64,000 nt of DNA, taken from contig NZ_SDPU01000035.1 in the NCBI RefSeq assembly GCF_004168035.1, forward strand, positions 186,001-250,000. Direction: 5' to 3'. A model generated the notes under the pieces. The model saw only the letters and a program-made list of their open reading frames with translations, was not told the DNA's origin and did not search any database. The position numbers and the translations under genes are program-made. This DNA is from Nocardioides iriomotensis. Its GTDB lineage: Bacteria; Actinomycetota; Actinomycetes; Propionibacteriales; Nocardioidaceae. This document shows positions 26,256-36,746 of this stretch, in pieces (position 1 is the first letter of the stretch; every line of letters begins with the position of its first letter).

Positions 26256-26274
26256 GCCGGGTAGGCCGTCAGGC

Positions 26275-26340
26275 GTGCCGGAGTCCCTGGTTCACCAGGG
26301 ACTCCGGCACTTCCAGGGTGTTGCAACGCCCTGGAAGTGC
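26275..26340. terminator. Two overlapping hairpins between convergent genes
   Basis: 26275-26290 pairs perfectly with 26295-26310 (16 bp, loop TTCA). A second stem pairs 26307-26318 (GCACTTCCAGGG) with 26329-26340. The two share GCAC at 26307-26310, so they compete for that part. They lie between the stops of the lipoprotein and reductase genes and should stop transcription from both sides. Confidence 0.8.
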
Positions 26341-26365
26341 ATGACTTGCCCGGGCAGTTGCGGGA

Positions 26366-27541
26366 TCAGCCGTCCAACAGCGGCTTGCCGACCTGCTCCT
26401 TGATCCCGTCGATGGCGTCCCAGTCGTTGGCGTGCATCGCCGCAGCGACGACGCCGTCCTTGACCCAGTAAGCCCGGAACACGCGCTCGCCGCTCGTGTC
26501 GCCCCGCACGACGACGTCGTCCGCCGCTGCCGGGTCGACGTGTCCGACGTACTCCATGCCGAGGTCGTACTGGTCGGTGAAGAAGTACGGCAGCCGGTCG
26601 TAGCTGACGTCCTCGCCGAGCATCGCCCGGGCCGCGGCCTTGCCCTGCTCGATCGCGTTGTCCCAGTGCTCGACGCGCACGCGGCGGCCGAGGACCGGGT
26701 GGTCGGCGTTGGCGATGTCGCCGGCGGCGAACACGTCAGGAGCAGAGCTGCGCAGCGACGCGTCGACGAGGACGCCGTTGTCGACGTCGAGGCCGGCCGC
26801 CTCGGCGAGCGAGGTGTCGGGTGCCGCGCCGATGCCGACGACGAGCAGGTCGGCGTCGACGGTGCCGCCGTCCTCGAGGGTGAGGCGGACCCCGTCGCCG
26901 TTCTTCTCGATGCGGCCGACCGACGCGCCCAGCCGCAGGTCGACACCGTGCTCGCGGTGCAGGTCGGCGAAGACCGACGCCACCGCCGGACCGAGCACGC
27001 GCAGCAGTGGCTGGTCGAGCGACTCGACGACCGTCACCTCCGCGCCGGCCTTGCGCGCGGCCGAGGTGGCCTCGAGGCCGATCCAGCCGGCGCCGAGCAC
27101 GGCGATGCGTGCGCCGTCGGTGAACGCCTTCTGCAGGCGCTCGGTGTCCTCGAGCGTGCGGAGGTAGGCGACGGGCGCCCCGGACGCGTCGGCGTCCGCG
27201 AGCCGGCGCGGCTGCGACCCGGTGGCCAGGAGCAGCTTGGAGTAGCCCTGCGGGTCGCCGGTCGCGGTGACGGTGTGCGACCCCGGGTCGATCGCGCCGA
27301 CGCGCACCCCGAGCCGGAGGTCGACGTCGTGGTCGGCGTACCACTGCGCGTCGTGGACGAAGACGCTGTCACGCTCGTCGTCGCCCATCAGGTAGCCCTT
27401 GGACAGCGGCGGGCGTTCGTAGGGGAGGTGCTGCTCGGCGGCGTACACGACGAGTCCTCCGTCGTACCCACTCTCGCGCAGCTGCTCGACGGCCTTCGCG
27501 GCGGTCAGCCCGCCACCTACGATCACGAACGGTTCGCTCAT
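26366..27541 (-). CDS. FAD-dependent pyridine nucleotide-disulphide oxidoreductase (ferredoxin reductase-like)
   Basis: 391 aa. The FAD site is FVIVGGGLTAAKAVEQLRE at the N-terminus; the NAD(P)H site IAVLGAGWIGLEATSAARK at about 145-163; the second FAD motif DVFAAGDIAN near 275. The overall layout matches rubredoxin/ferredoxin reductases such as those serving P450 or dioxygenase systems. YLRTLEDTERL and VEHWDNAIEQGKAAARAML are family blocks. No ferredoxin gene is adjacent. It may be a general redox or NADH-ferredoxin reductase; the partner is unknown. Confidence 0.9.
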   Translation of the reverse strand: MSEPFVIVGGGLTAAKAVEQLRESGYDGGLVVYAAEQHLPYERPPLSKGYLMGDDERDSVFVHDAQWYADHDVDLRLGVRVGAIDPGSHTVTATGDPQGYSKLLLATGSQPRRLADADASGAPVAYLRTLEDTERLQKAFTDGARIAVLGAGWIGLEATSAARKAGAEVTVVESLDQPLLRVLGPAVASVFADLHREHGVDLRLGASVGRIEKNGDGVRLTLEDGGTVDADLLVVGIGAAPDTSLAEAAGLDVDNGVLVDASLRSSAPDVFAAGDIANADHPVLGRRVRVEHWDNAIEQGKAAARAMLGEDVSYDRLPYFFTDQYDLGMEYVGHVDPAAADDVVVRGDTSGERVFRAYWVKDGVVAAAMHANDWDAIDGIKEQVGKPLLDG

Positions 27542-27721
27542 GCCCCGAACCTAGTACCCCGACCCCATCGGCGGCCCGCTCCGCGGCGCCCGGCGGGCGC
27601 CCGGCGGCGTTGTCGAGGACTCGACGATGCTTCGCATCGCCTTCGCCTCTTCGCCTTGCCGGCCATCCCGCCAGACGCCGCTCGCCGGGGCCGACGATGG
27701 GGCCGCGGCACTTGCGCGGGA

Positions 27722-27727
27722 TAGGAT
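27722..27727 (+). promoter_or_regulatory. Minus-10 element of rnpB
   Basis: TAGGAT (27722-27727) fits TAnnnT and lies 6 nt before the first base of the rnpB P1 helix. No clear minus-35 is seen. The 180 nt between 27542 and this point shows no gene. Confidence 0.5.
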
Positions 27728-27733
27728 CCTGCT

Positions 27734-28130
27734 GGATGAGCTGGCCGGGCGGCCGCGAGGAGGTGACTCCTCGAGGAAGGTCCGGGCTCCGAAGGGCAAG
27801 GGTGGTGGGTAACGCCCACCCGGGGTGACCCGCGGGACAGTGCCACAGAAAGCAAACCGCCGCCGCGCTTGCGCGGAGGTAAGGGTGAAACGGTGGTGTA
27901 AGAGACCACCAGCGTTCCGGGTGACCGGAACGGCTCGGTAAACCCCACCCGGAGCAAGGTCAAGAAGGACCGTCGCGAGACGGTCTGCGCGGATGTTCGA
28001 GGGCGGCCCGCCCGAGTCCGCGGGTAGACCGCACGAGGCTGTCGGCAACGGCAGCCCTAGATGGATGGTCGCCGACCGCGACGCCGCGAGGCGCGCGGGG
28101 ACAGAACCCGGCCTACAGGCCAGCTCATCC
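27734..28130 (+). ncRNA. rnpB: RNase P RNA (class A)
   Basis: 397 nt. The P1 helix is a perfect 13-bp pairing of 27734-27746 (GGATGAGCTGGCC) with 28118-28130. Conserved cores are present: GAGGAAGGTCCGGGCTCC after P3, ACAGTGCCACAGAAA, GGTAAGGGTGAAACGGTG, AGATGGATGGTCG, and the 3' block ACAGAACCCGGCCTACAGGCC. It is the catalytic subunit that matures tRNA 5' ends. Open reading frames across this stretch are not real genes. A 71-nt repeat element begins 23 nt after its end. Confidence 0.97.
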
Positions 28131-28153
28131 CTCGTCCCGGCGGCCATCGCCTG

Positions 28154-28224
28154 CTGTAACGCGGGGTTGTGGACGCTTCACAAGGCGCATGCCGCTGGGG
28201 AAGCGTCCGTACGCCTGGGGAAGT
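28154..28224. repeat. 71-nt stem-loop element, copy A
   Basis: Matches 43810-43880 at 61 of 71 positions with no gap. GGACGCTT (28171-28178) pairs with AAGCGTCC (28201-28208), extended by two wobble pairs; in copy B the same two positions are Watson-Crick pairs, so pairing is conserved. A small inner hairpin is present but in another register. A second hairpin follows directly (CCGCCGTACGGCGG, 28226-28239). Confidence 0.75.
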
Positions 28225-28259
28225 GCCGCCGTACGGCGGTCGTCAACGTCACCTGTGAG

Positions 28260-28419
28260 GGGCAAGACGCGCCGACTCGGCAGGTCTGAAGGGGCAGGAC
28301 GCGCCGACTCGGCAGGGCTGGGAGGGCAAGATGCGCCGACTCGCGCTCTCGCGGCGCGAGGTTCGAGCCGGGTCGGCGGGTCTGCGTGGGAGGTTCGAGC
28401 CGGGTCGGCGGAAGCGGGC
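28260..28419. repeat. Array of five 32-bp dyad units
   Basis: Units begin at 28260, 28292, 28324, 28356 and 28388, exact 32-bp steps. The first three read GGGCA(A/G)GA(C/T)GCGCCGACTCG; the last two are diverged (GAGGTTCGAGCCGGGTCGGC) but keep the register. Each holds an imperfect CGCCGA-C-TCGGCG dyad. The array abuts the M3 peptidase stop at 28421. Confidence 0.75.
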
Positions 28420-28420
28420 G

Positions 28421-30343
28421 TCAGCCGGTGAGCCAGCGGTCGAAGGCGTCGGTGTTCGTCGGGCGGCCGAGGAACGACTCGACCAGGTCGGCGGCGTCGC
28501 GCGAGCCGCCGGCGGCCAGGACCGTGTCGCGGTAGCGTCGCGCGACGTCGGGCGCCAACAGGTCGTCGTGGTCGAACGCCGAGAACAGGTCCTTCGCGAT
28601 GACCAGGCTCCAGAGGTACGTGTAGTACGACGACCCGTAGCCCTCGTCGGCGAGGTGGCCGAACGACGTGTGCTTGTGCGTGCCGTCGAGTCGCTCGAAC
28701 GGCATGTAGTGCTTCGCGAGGTCGTCGATGTACGACGTGAGGTCGTCGGGCACGTCGGCGTGGATGCCGACCGAGATCGCGGCGTAGAAGATCTGCACCC
28801 GGACGTCGAAGCCGCGGCCGAACTCCTGCGCGGCGCGCATCGTGGCGACCAGCTCGGCCGGGATGGGCGTGCCGGCGTCGTCGGTGGCGAACGACGCGAG
28901 AACGTCGGCGTCCCAGGCCCACTCCTCGAGCATCTGGCTCGGCGCCTCGATGAAGTCGCGCTCGGTCGCGACGCCGCTGAACCGCGCCCAGTGCTGCCGG
29001 CCGCCGACCACGGCGTGGATCAGGTGGCCGAACTCGTGGAAGAGCGTGACCACGTCGCCGTGCGTCATCAGCCCGCGCGGCAGGTTGCACAGCAGCGCCG
29101 ACTGCGGCAGCTGCACGTCGCGCACGCCCTTGACCAGCGGGAAGTGCGCGGCGTGCTTGAACTTCCCGTCCCGCGGGTGCAGGTCGAGGTAGATCCGGCC
29201 GAGCAGGGCGCCCTCGGCGGAGACGTCGTACGTCGTCACGTCCTCGTGCCAGGTGGGAACGTCGGGGCGCTCGGTGTACTCGAGCCCGAAGAGCCGCGAT
29301 GTCACATCCAGCAGTCCCGCACGCACCTTGTCGAAGGCGAAGTAGCGGCGCACTTCCTGGGCGTCCAGCCCGAGGCGCTCACGGCACACGACCTGGGCGT
29401 AGTAGTTGACGTCGGCCCAGCTCATCGACGCCAGGTCGGGAAGGTCCTCGCACTGCCGCTCGACGAGCGTCGCGAGGTCGCGGTCGGAGGCCGGCCCGGC
29501 GGCCCGGTCGAGCCGCTCGACGAAGTCGCGGATCGCGGCCTCGGAGCCGATCATCCGGACCTCGGCGTCGTAGTCGGGCCAGCCGTCGTAGCCGAGCAGG
29601 CGGGCGCGCTCGCGCCGGATCTCGGTCAGCTCCCGAAGGATCGGGTCGTTGACCGGCCAGCCCCGGTTGTCGAACTGCTCGTACAGCGCGTGCCGCGCGT
29701 CGCGGTCCGTCGCGAACGTGCGGAACGGGAACACGTCCGGGTAGTCGGTCGTGATCGTCACGAGCCCGTCGTCGCCCACCGGGTGCGCCTCGACGTAGTC
29801 GTCGGGCAGCCCGTCGAGCTGCTCGGGCCGCAGCCGCACCTCACGCACGTCGTCGCTCACGTTGCGCTCGAACGTCTGGGACAGCGTCTTGTCTCGCTCT
29901 GCGAGGTCGCGCAGCCGTTCGCGCGTCGTGTCGTCGCGGTCGACGCCGGCCCGACGGAAGTCGCGCAGCGCCATCTCCAGCATCCGGGTCGCGTCGTCGT
30001 CGAGACCGTCGGCGTCGACGGCGGAGAGCGCGTCGTAGAGGCGGCGGTCCTGGCGCACCTCGTTGGTCGTGGCCGCGACGGCCTGCTCCGCGGCGTCCGC
30101 GCGGTCGCGGATCGCGGCGTCGGGGTGGGCCTGGCCCAGCAGCCCGGCGGCGGTGGTGGCGTTGAGCAGCGCGACGGTCAGCTCGTTCCAGCGCTCCAGC
30201 ACGCGCGCCGCGTCGCCGGGCTCGGCCGCGATCGCGTCAGCGGTACGCCGCACGGCGTCGAGGTTGTCGTCGCAGCGGGAGACCAGGAAGGAGGCCCAGG
30301 CGTCACGGTCGTCGGGGCGGGCGGGGAGCTCGAGCGGCAGCAC
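28421..30343 (-). CDS. M3 family zinc metallopeptidase (oligopeptidase)
   Basis: 640 aa, the typical length of thimet/oligopeptidase A-like enzymes. The zinc motif is HEFGH at residues 436-440 in VVTLFHEFGHLIHAVV; the third ligand Glu lies in the following helix (FIEAPSQMLEEW). It cleaves short peptides in the cytoplasm. YYTYLWSLVIAKDLFSAF near the C-terminus is a conserved M3 block. No signal peptide. It ends one base after the 32-bp repeat array, which may serve as its terminator. Confidence 0.95.
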   Translation of the reverse strand: MLPLELPARPDDRDAWASFLVSRCDDNLDAVRRTADAIAAEPGDAARVLERWNELTVALLNATTAAGLLGQAHPDAAIRDRADAAEQAVAATTNEVRQDRRLYDALSAVDADGLDDDATRMLEMALRDFRRAGVDRDDTTRERLRDLAERDKTLSQTFERNVSDDVREVRLRPEQLDGLPDDYVEAHPVGDDGLVTITTDYPDVFPFRTFATDRDARHALYEQFDNRGWPVNDPILRELTEIRRERARLLGYDGWPDYDAEVRMIGSEAAIRDFVERLDRAAGPASDRDLATLVERQCEDLPDLASMSWADVNYYAQVVCRERLGLDAQEVRRYFAFDKVRAGLLDVTSRLFGLEYTERPDVPTWHEDVTTYDVSAEGALLGRIYLDLHPRDGKFKHAAHFPLVKGVRDVQLPQSALLCNLPRGLMTHGDVVTLFHEFGHLIHAVVGGRQHWARFSGVATERDFIEAPSQMLEEWAWDADVLASFATDDAGTPIPAELVATMRAAQEFGRGFDVRVQIFYAAISVGIHADVPDDLTSYIDDLAKHYMPFERLDGTHKHTSFGHLADEGYGSSYYTYLWSLVIAKDLFSAFDHDDLLAPDVARRYRDTVLAAGGSRDAADLVESFLGRPTNTDAFDRWLTG

Positions 30344-30441
30344 GCTGGCACCCTACGCGGCGCCGGGGCCGCAGGTGCGCGGGAATGCCGTGGGCGCGGA
30401 GTACGTTCGAGAGGACACCGGGACGAGAGGGAGGAGTCACC

Positions 30442-30882
30442 GTGTCGCTGCCACCGTTCGAGCTTCCTCAGGGGATGCGAGCTCCCGAGGGCGACCGCCA
30501 CCCGGCGGACGCGTACCAGGAGGCCTGGCGCCTGCTCGAGGCGTCCGCTCCGCTCGAGGCGATCGAGCTGCTCGACCCCGCCGTCGCGGCCGAGCCGATG
30601 TCGACGGGGCTGCGCACGCTGCGCGCCTGGGCGTACTTCAAGAGCGCCCAGCTGGGCCGCGCGGAGGCCGACCTGACCCGCATCGTCGAGCTCGACCCGA
30701 GCGACGTGTGGGCGCGCTTCGCGCTCGGTCGCGTGCTGGAGCGCCAGTCCCGGTACGCCGACGCGCTGCCGCACCTCCGTCTGGCCGCCGTGATGTCGGG
30801 CGACGCCGAGCACGAGGCCGGGGTGCTGCGCGTGGAGCGTCGCCTCGCCGAGCGGCAGGGCACGCTCGACAAGCTGTCCTGA
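30442..30882 (+). CDS. Tetratricopeptide repeat protein
   Basis: 146 aa. Two to three TPR units: YQEAWRLLEASAPLEAIELL (about 22-42), LRTLRAWAYFKSAQLGRAEA with DLTRIVELDPSD (about 55-85), and VWARFALGRVLERQSRYADA (about 87-107). GTG 30442 has GGGAGGAG upstream. TPRs mediate protein contacts; the partner is not known. The gene is divergent from the M3 peptidase and converges on the methionine aminopeptidase gene, with 16 nt between stops. Confidence 0.88.
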   Translation: MSLPPFELPQGMRAPEGDRHPADAYQEAWRLLEASAPLEAIELLDPAVAAEPMSTGLRTLRAWAYFKSAQLGRAEADLTRIVELDPSDVWARFALGRVLERQSRYADALPHLRLAAVMSGDAEHEAGVLRVERRLAERQGTLDKLS

Positions 30883-30898
30883 CGGAACCCTGACGGCG

Positions 30899-31747
30899 TC
30901 AGGGGAGCGTGAGCACCTCCGCGCCCGTCTCGGTCACGAGCAGGGTGTGCTCGAACTGCGCGCTCGCCTTGCCGTCCTTGGTGACGACCGTCCAGTCGTC
31001 GTCCCACATCTCCCACTCGTGAGTGCCCAGGCAGAGCATCGGCTCGATGGTGAACGTCATGCCCGGTTCGATCACCGTGTCGTAGGTGGGGTTGTCGAAG
31101 TGCGGGACGATCAGGCCGCTGTGGAACGTCGTGCCGATGCCGTGCCCGGTGAACTCGCGCACGACGCCATAGCCGAAGCGCTTGGCGTAGGACTCGATGA
31201 CCCGGCCGATCACGTTCATCCGCCGCCCCGGGCGGACGGCCTTGATCGCCCGGCGCAGGGACTCCTCGGTGCGCTCGACGAGCAGCCGCGTCTGCTCGTC
31301 GACGTCACCGGCGAGGAACGTCGCGTTGGTGTCGCCGTGCACGCCGTCGACGTACGCGGTGATGTCGATGTTGACGATGTCGCCGTCCTCGACCACCCGG
31401 CTGTCGGGGATGCCGTGGCAGATCACCTCGTTGACGCTGCTGCACAGCGACTTGGGAAAGCCCTTGTAACCGAGCGTGGAGGGGTAGGCGCCGTTCTCCA
31501 CCAGGAAGTCGTGGCCGATCGCGTCGAGCTCGTCGGTCGTGATGCCCGGCGCGACGTGCTTGCCGACCAGCTGCAGCGCCTGGGCGGCCAGCCGCCCCGC
31601 GACGCGCATCCGGGCGATCGTGTCGGCGTCCTTGACCTCGGAGCCGCGGAACGGAAGCGGGGCCGGCTGGTCGACGTACTCCGGCCGGTCGATGTGCGCG
31701 GGCACGGGACGCCGAGGAGAGATCGCGGCGGGGGAGATGGGGGACAC
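30899..31747 (-). CDS. map: Methionine aminopeptidase, type I
   Basis: 282 aa. It removes the initiator methionine from new proteins. Metal-binding residues are in [20 protein letters not shown] (two Asp), [11 protein letters not shown] (His), FTIEPML (Glu) and QFEHTLLVT (Glu). An N-terminal extension of about 40 residues with [15 protein letters not shown] is the SH3-binding-like segment of actinobacterial type Ic enzymes. GTG 31747 is preceded by TACACT (31754-31759) with only 6 nt between, so the mRNA is likely leaderless; a longer frame upstream would cross this promoter. Confidence 0.95.
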   Translation of the reverse strand: MSPISPAAISPRRPVPAHIDRPEYVDQPAPLPFRGSEVKDADTIARMRVAGRLAAQALQLVGKHVAPGITTDELDAIGHDFLVENGAYPSTLGYKGFPKSLCSSVNEVICHGIPDSRVVEDGDIVNIDITAYVDGVHGDTNATFLAGDVDEQTRLLVERTEESLRRAIKAVRPGRRMNVIGRVIESYAKRFGYGVVREFTGHGIGTTFHSGLIVPHFDNPTYDTVIEPGMTFTIEPMLCLGTHEWEMWDDDWTVVTKDGKASAQFEHTLLVTETGAEVLTLP

Positions 31748-31753
31748 GCGTCG

Positions 31754-31759
31754 AGTGTA
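31754..31759 (-). promoter_or_regulatory. Minus-10 for leaderless map transcript
   Basis: TACACT on the minus strand ends 6 nt before the GTG of map, so transcription should begin at or next to the start codon. No minus-35 is evident. Confidence 0.5.
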
Positions 31760-31832
31760 GTTTCCGAGGCATCGGGAACGATCGGGTCGTCCGCGTCGCC
31801 GACGCGGACCGGACCAACGAGGAGGACGGGTC

Positions 31833-32027
31833 ATGAGTGACGACGGCGACTACTGGTTCTGCCTCAAGCACCACACGGTGGAGGGCCGCGACGGCTGTCG
31901 CAACGCCGATCGGCTCGGCCCCTACGCGACGGCCGAGGAGGCCGGTCGGGCGCTCGAGAAGGTCGAGGAGCGCAACGAGGAGTGGGACAACGATCCCAAC
32001 TGGAACGACGAGAACCTGGAGGACTGA
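31833..32027 (+). CDS. Small conserved acidic protein ([11 protein letters not shown] family)
   Basis: 64 aa. The sequence begins [20 protein letters not shown] and has two cysteines (in WFCLKHH and [11 protein letters not shown]) that could bind metal together with the two histidines; the C-terminal half is a helix rich in Glu, then Trp/Asn/Asp. I recognise this as a small protein widespread in actinobacteria, often of unknown function. Its ribosome site is GAGGAGGACGG. It is divergent from map and ends just before a strong terminator. Function is unknown. Confidence 0.82.
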   Translation: MSDDGDYWFCLKHHTVEGRDGCRNADRLGPYATAEEAGRALEKVEERNEEWDNDPNWNDENLED

Positions 32028-32056
32028 GCCGGGCCGCCGAGCGTTACGGGCACAGC

Positions 32057-32093
32057 ACGAGGCCCCGGCACCCTGAGGGTGCCGGGGCCTCGT
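32057..32093. terminator. Bidirectional terminator hairpin
   Basis: 32057-32074 is the exact complement of 32076-32093 (18 nt each, ACGAGGCCCCGGCACCCT and its complement) around a CCTGAGG turn. It lies between the small acidic protein gene and the convergent histone-like gene. Confidence 0.88.
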
Positions 32094-32102
32094 CGCGTCC
32101 GG

Positions 32103-32579
32103 TCAGGCCTTCTTCGCGGTCCGCTTCGCAGCGGTCTTCTTCGCGGCCCCGGTCTTCTTGGCCGCCGCGACCTTCTTGGTGGCGGTCTTCTTCGCGGCCG
32201 TCGTCTTGGCGGGCGCCTTCTTGGTGGCCGTCTTCTTCGCCGCCGTGGTCTTCTTGGCCGCGGTCTTCTTCGCCGGAGCCTTCTTGGCCGCGGTCTTCCT
32301 GGTGGCGGTCTTCTTCGCGGCGGTCTTCTTCGCCGTCGCCTTCTTCGCGGTCTTCTTGGCGGTCGTCGCGGCCTTCTTCACGGCCTTCTTCGCGACCTTC
32401 TTGGCCGGTGCCTTCTTCGCAGTCGTCTTCTTGGCGGGGGCCTTCTTCGCCGCGACCTTCTTGGTGGTGGTCTTCTTGGCGGGCGCCTTCTTGGCCGCCG
32501 TCTTCTTCGCCGTGGACTTCGTGGCGGCGGCCTTCTTGGCCGGCGACTTCTTTGCCGCGGTCTTCGTTGCTGCAGGCAC
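32103..32579 (-). CDS. Histone H1-like Ala/Lys/Pro-rich DNA-binding protein
   Basis: 158 aa made almost wholly of Ala, Lys, Thr and Pro in AAKK, PAKK and TAKK repeats, with no folded domain visible. The composition matches bacterial histone H1-like (Hc-type) tails and the C-terminal tails of actinobacterial HU proteins, but no HU domain precedes it here. It should bind DNA or RNA by charge. GTG 32579 is preceded by AGGAGG with a 7-nt gap. An in-frame extension upstream without these repeats is less likely. Such repeats vary in length between strains by replication slippage. Confidence 0.85.
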   Translation of the reverse strand: MPAATKTAAKKSPAKKAAATKSTAKKTAAKKAPAKKTTTKKVAAKKAPAKKTTAKKAPAKKVAKKAVKKAATTAKKTAKKATAKKTAAKKTATRKTAAKKAPAKKTAAKKTTAAKKTATKKAPAKTTAAKKTATKKVAAAKKTGAAKKTAAKRTAKKA

Positions 32580-32837
32580 CTTGCTGCCTCCTGGTTCGAG
32601 AGTCCGACCCGGTGTCGGCTTCACTGTTCCCTCTTGGTAGGCGGCCTCTGGTCGCCCTTCGCAGAGAATCTTGCCGACAAAGACAAGCGAGGTAAACGAA
32701 ATCGCAAAAGTACGTGCGCGTGTCGCGATTGCCGACATCAACGGATTGGGATAGAGGCCAGCAATGGGAGTTGCTCAGAACCCCTTGTTTTGTTGATGAT
32801 TCTCACACGACAGTCACACGCACGACGAAAGCGAACG

Positions 32838-33086
32838 ATGAAGCAGGACTTCGAGAAGTCGGGACCGTTCTTCGCGGTCGGCGGGCTCGCCGTCGCCTTC
32901 TTCCTCTATGCGTACGTCGCGATCGCGATGCCGAGCTTCGTCCACACGGTCGTGCTCCCACTCGTCTGGCTGGCGCTCCTCGTCCTGTCAGTGCGCTGGT
33001 TCACCCGTCGGCCGAAGGCCGCGATGGCACTGCCCGTCGTCGCGATCGCCGTGTGGTTCGCGGTGATGCTGCTCGTGCCGCGCTGA
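32838..33086 (+). CDS. Small three-helix membrane protein
   Basis: 82 aa. Hydrophobic helices at about 9-31, 35-52 and 61-80 (GPFFAVGGLAVAFFLYAYVA; VVLPLVWLALLVLSV; MALPVVAIAVWFAVMLLV), separated by a RWFTRRPKAA loop. No family recognised. The start ATG 32838 is not supported by a strong ribosome site. It stands alone between the divergent histone-like gene and convergent panB. The 258 nt before it hold no other gene and are AT-richer than the surroundings (a TGTTGATGATTCTC stretch near 32.79 kb). Confidence 0.68.
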   Translation: MKQDFEKSGPFFAVGGLAVAFFLYAYVAIAMPSFVHTVVLPLVWLALLVLSVRWFTRRPKAAMALPVVAIAVWFAVMLLVPR

Positions 33087-33111
33087 TCGCACGATCTCCT
33101 TGCCCAGCGGG

Positions 33112-33966
33112 TCAGAACGTGTGCTCGGGACCGGGGAACGAGCCGTCGGCGACGTCGGCGGCGTAGCGCCTCGCCGCGTCGAGCAGCACACCGTGCACGT
33201 CGGCGTACTGCTTGACGAACTTGGCCATCCGTCCCGTGCGCAGGCCGAACGCGTCCTGCCACACCAGCACCTGTCCGTCGCAGTGCGGGCCGGCGCCGAT
33301 GCCGATCGTCGGGATCGTGAGCTCCGCGGTGACCTTCTCCGCCACGTCGCCGGGCACCATCTCCATGACGAGCGCGAACGCGCCGGCGGCCTCCATCGCC
33401 TTGGCGGAGTCGAGCACGCGGGTGGCGGTGTCGCCCCGACCCTGTACGCGGTAGCCGCCGAGGGTGTGCTCGGACTGCGGCGTGAAGCCGATGTGCGCCA
33501 TCACCGGGATGCCCGACTGGGTGAGCTTCTCGACCTGCGGCACCATCTCGGTCCCGCCCTCGAGCTTCACCGCGTGGGCGTTGGCCTCCTTCATGAACCG
33601 CACCGCGGTGTGGAAGGCCTGCTCGGGCGAGGCCTGGTAGGAGCCGAACGGCAGGTCGGCGACGACGAGGGCACGGCGCGCCGACCGGGTGACGGCGCGC
33701 ACCAGCGGCACGAGCTCGTCGACGGTGACGGGCAGCGAGGTCTCGTTGCCGTAGACGTTGTTCGAGGCGGAGTCGCCCACCAGCAGCACCTGGATGCCGG
33801 CCTCGTCGAAGGTCTGCGCGGCGTACATCTCGTACGCCGTCAGCATGGCGAAGCGCTCGCCCCGCTCCTTCATCTCGCGCAGGTGGTGCGTGCGCACGCG
33901 ACGCACCGGCGCGCTGGTCTGCTGGGCCGTCGGGCCGGTGCCGTAGGGGGCAGCCGTCTCGCTCAT
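33112..33966 (-). CDS. panB: 3-methyl-2-oxobutanoate hydroxymethyltransferase
   Basis: 284 aa. It makes ketopantoate from 2-oxoisovalerate and methylene-tetrahydrofolate, the first step of pantothenate and CoA synthesis. Metal-binding residues are in [14 protein letters not shown] and [10 protein letters not shown]; the ligand Glu lies in KLEGG and the catalytic Glu in [32 protein letters not shown] is a family block. ATG 33966 has GGAGGA upstream. PanC and PanD are not in the window. In Mycobacterium panB lies near glnA2, as here. Confidence 0.95.
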   Translation of the reverse strand: MSETAAPYGTGPTAQQTSAPVRRVRTHHLREMKERGERFAMLTAYEMYAAQTFDEAGIQVLLVGDSASNNVYGNETSLPVTVDELVPLVRAVTRSARRALVVADLPFGSYQASPEQAFHTAVRFMKEANAHAVKLEGGTEMVPQVEKLTQSGIPVMAHIGFTPQSEHTLGGYRVQGRGDTATRVLDSAKAMEAAGAFALVMEMVPGDVAEKVTAELTIPTIGIGAGPHCDGQVLVWQDAFGLRTGRMAKFVKQYADVHGVLLDAARRYAADVADGSFPGPEHTF

Positions 33967-34106
33967 GGGTTCCTCCGCTGACGTGTTCTCGTGGCTCCCT
34001 GATGGAGTCCCCGGACCGTCTCTCAGGCTAGTCCCGGCACGGCGTGCGGCACCTGTGTCGCCTGTCACGTCGGGACGTGCCTCGCCCGGGCTGGCAGACT
34101 CGTGAC

Positions 34107-36152
<2,046 letters not shown>

Positions 36153-36170
36153 CCCCAGGGGAGGGCGCGA

Positions 36171-36746
36171 TCAGTCCAGCGGTCGCAGCTCGTCGGCGTA
36201 CGACACGGAGATCCGGCGCAGCACGCCGTCGTCGCTCACGGCGTACTGGCCCATCCGCCACAGGGGCGGGCTGTAGACGTGCACGGACACCGAGCCCGCC
36301 CGCGCACCGTTGAGCCGGTGGATGTGGTCGGGGCCGAAGCAGAACGCCAGCCCCTCGGTGACCGGCGTCTCGACGCCGCCCCCAGGGCCGGTGCCGAGCG
36401 CGAGGTTGTTCTCGACGAGCTCGCCCGCGACGACGGCGACCGCGCCGGAGGAGATGTCGTGGTCGTGCCAGCCGGTGTCGTTGGCCGGTGTCCAGCACAG
36501 CAGCCAGACGTCGACGTGCGCGTCACGGTGGAGGGACGCGTAGACCCGCTCGTCGTCGTCGAAGCCGACGAGGTGCGTCCACGTGTCCGGGTCGTCCGCG
36601 ACGCTCGCGGCCAGCGCACGGCACTCCTCGGGGGTCAGGTCGCGGCCCGGGAGACCGCTCAGCGAGAGGCTCCCGGCGGCTTCGCCGACCGGCACCGCGG
36701 CGGCCGCCGGGACCGCCGCGGTGCGGGTCAGCTGGCTCGTCGCCAC
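36171..36746 (-). CDS. Cysteine dioxygenase family protein
   Basis: 191 aa cupin. The iron site HDHD lies in DTGWHDHDISSGAVAVVAGELVE and a further His in FGPDHIHRLNG, matching type I cysteine dioxygenase, which oxidises cysteine to cysteine sulphinate. Arg in VYASLHRDAHVDVW may bind the substrate carboxylate. GTG 36746 is preceded by GGGAGG and overlaps the 3' end of the amidohydrolase gene by 19 nt, so the two form one operon. Other thiol substrates such as mercaptopropionate are possible. Confidence 0.88.
   Translation of the reverse strand: MATSQLTRTAAVPAAAAVPVGEAAGSLSLSGLPGRDLTPEECRALAASVADDPDTWTHLVGFDDDERVYASLHRDAHVDVWLLCWTPANDTGWHDHDISSGAVAVVAGELVENNLALGTGPGGGVETPVTEGLAFCFGPDHIHRLNGARAGSVSVHVYSPPLWRMGQYAVSDDGVLRRISVSYADELRPLD

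Noticed and set aside
28358-28412. GGTTCGAGCC twice, like a tRNA T-arm
   Set aside because: No acceptor, D or anticodon arms fit around it. The two copies are part of the 32-bp repeat register.
28260-28419. The 32-bp tandem units as a CRISPR array
   Set aside because: Repeats follow each other directly, with no unique spacers, and no cas genes are in the window.
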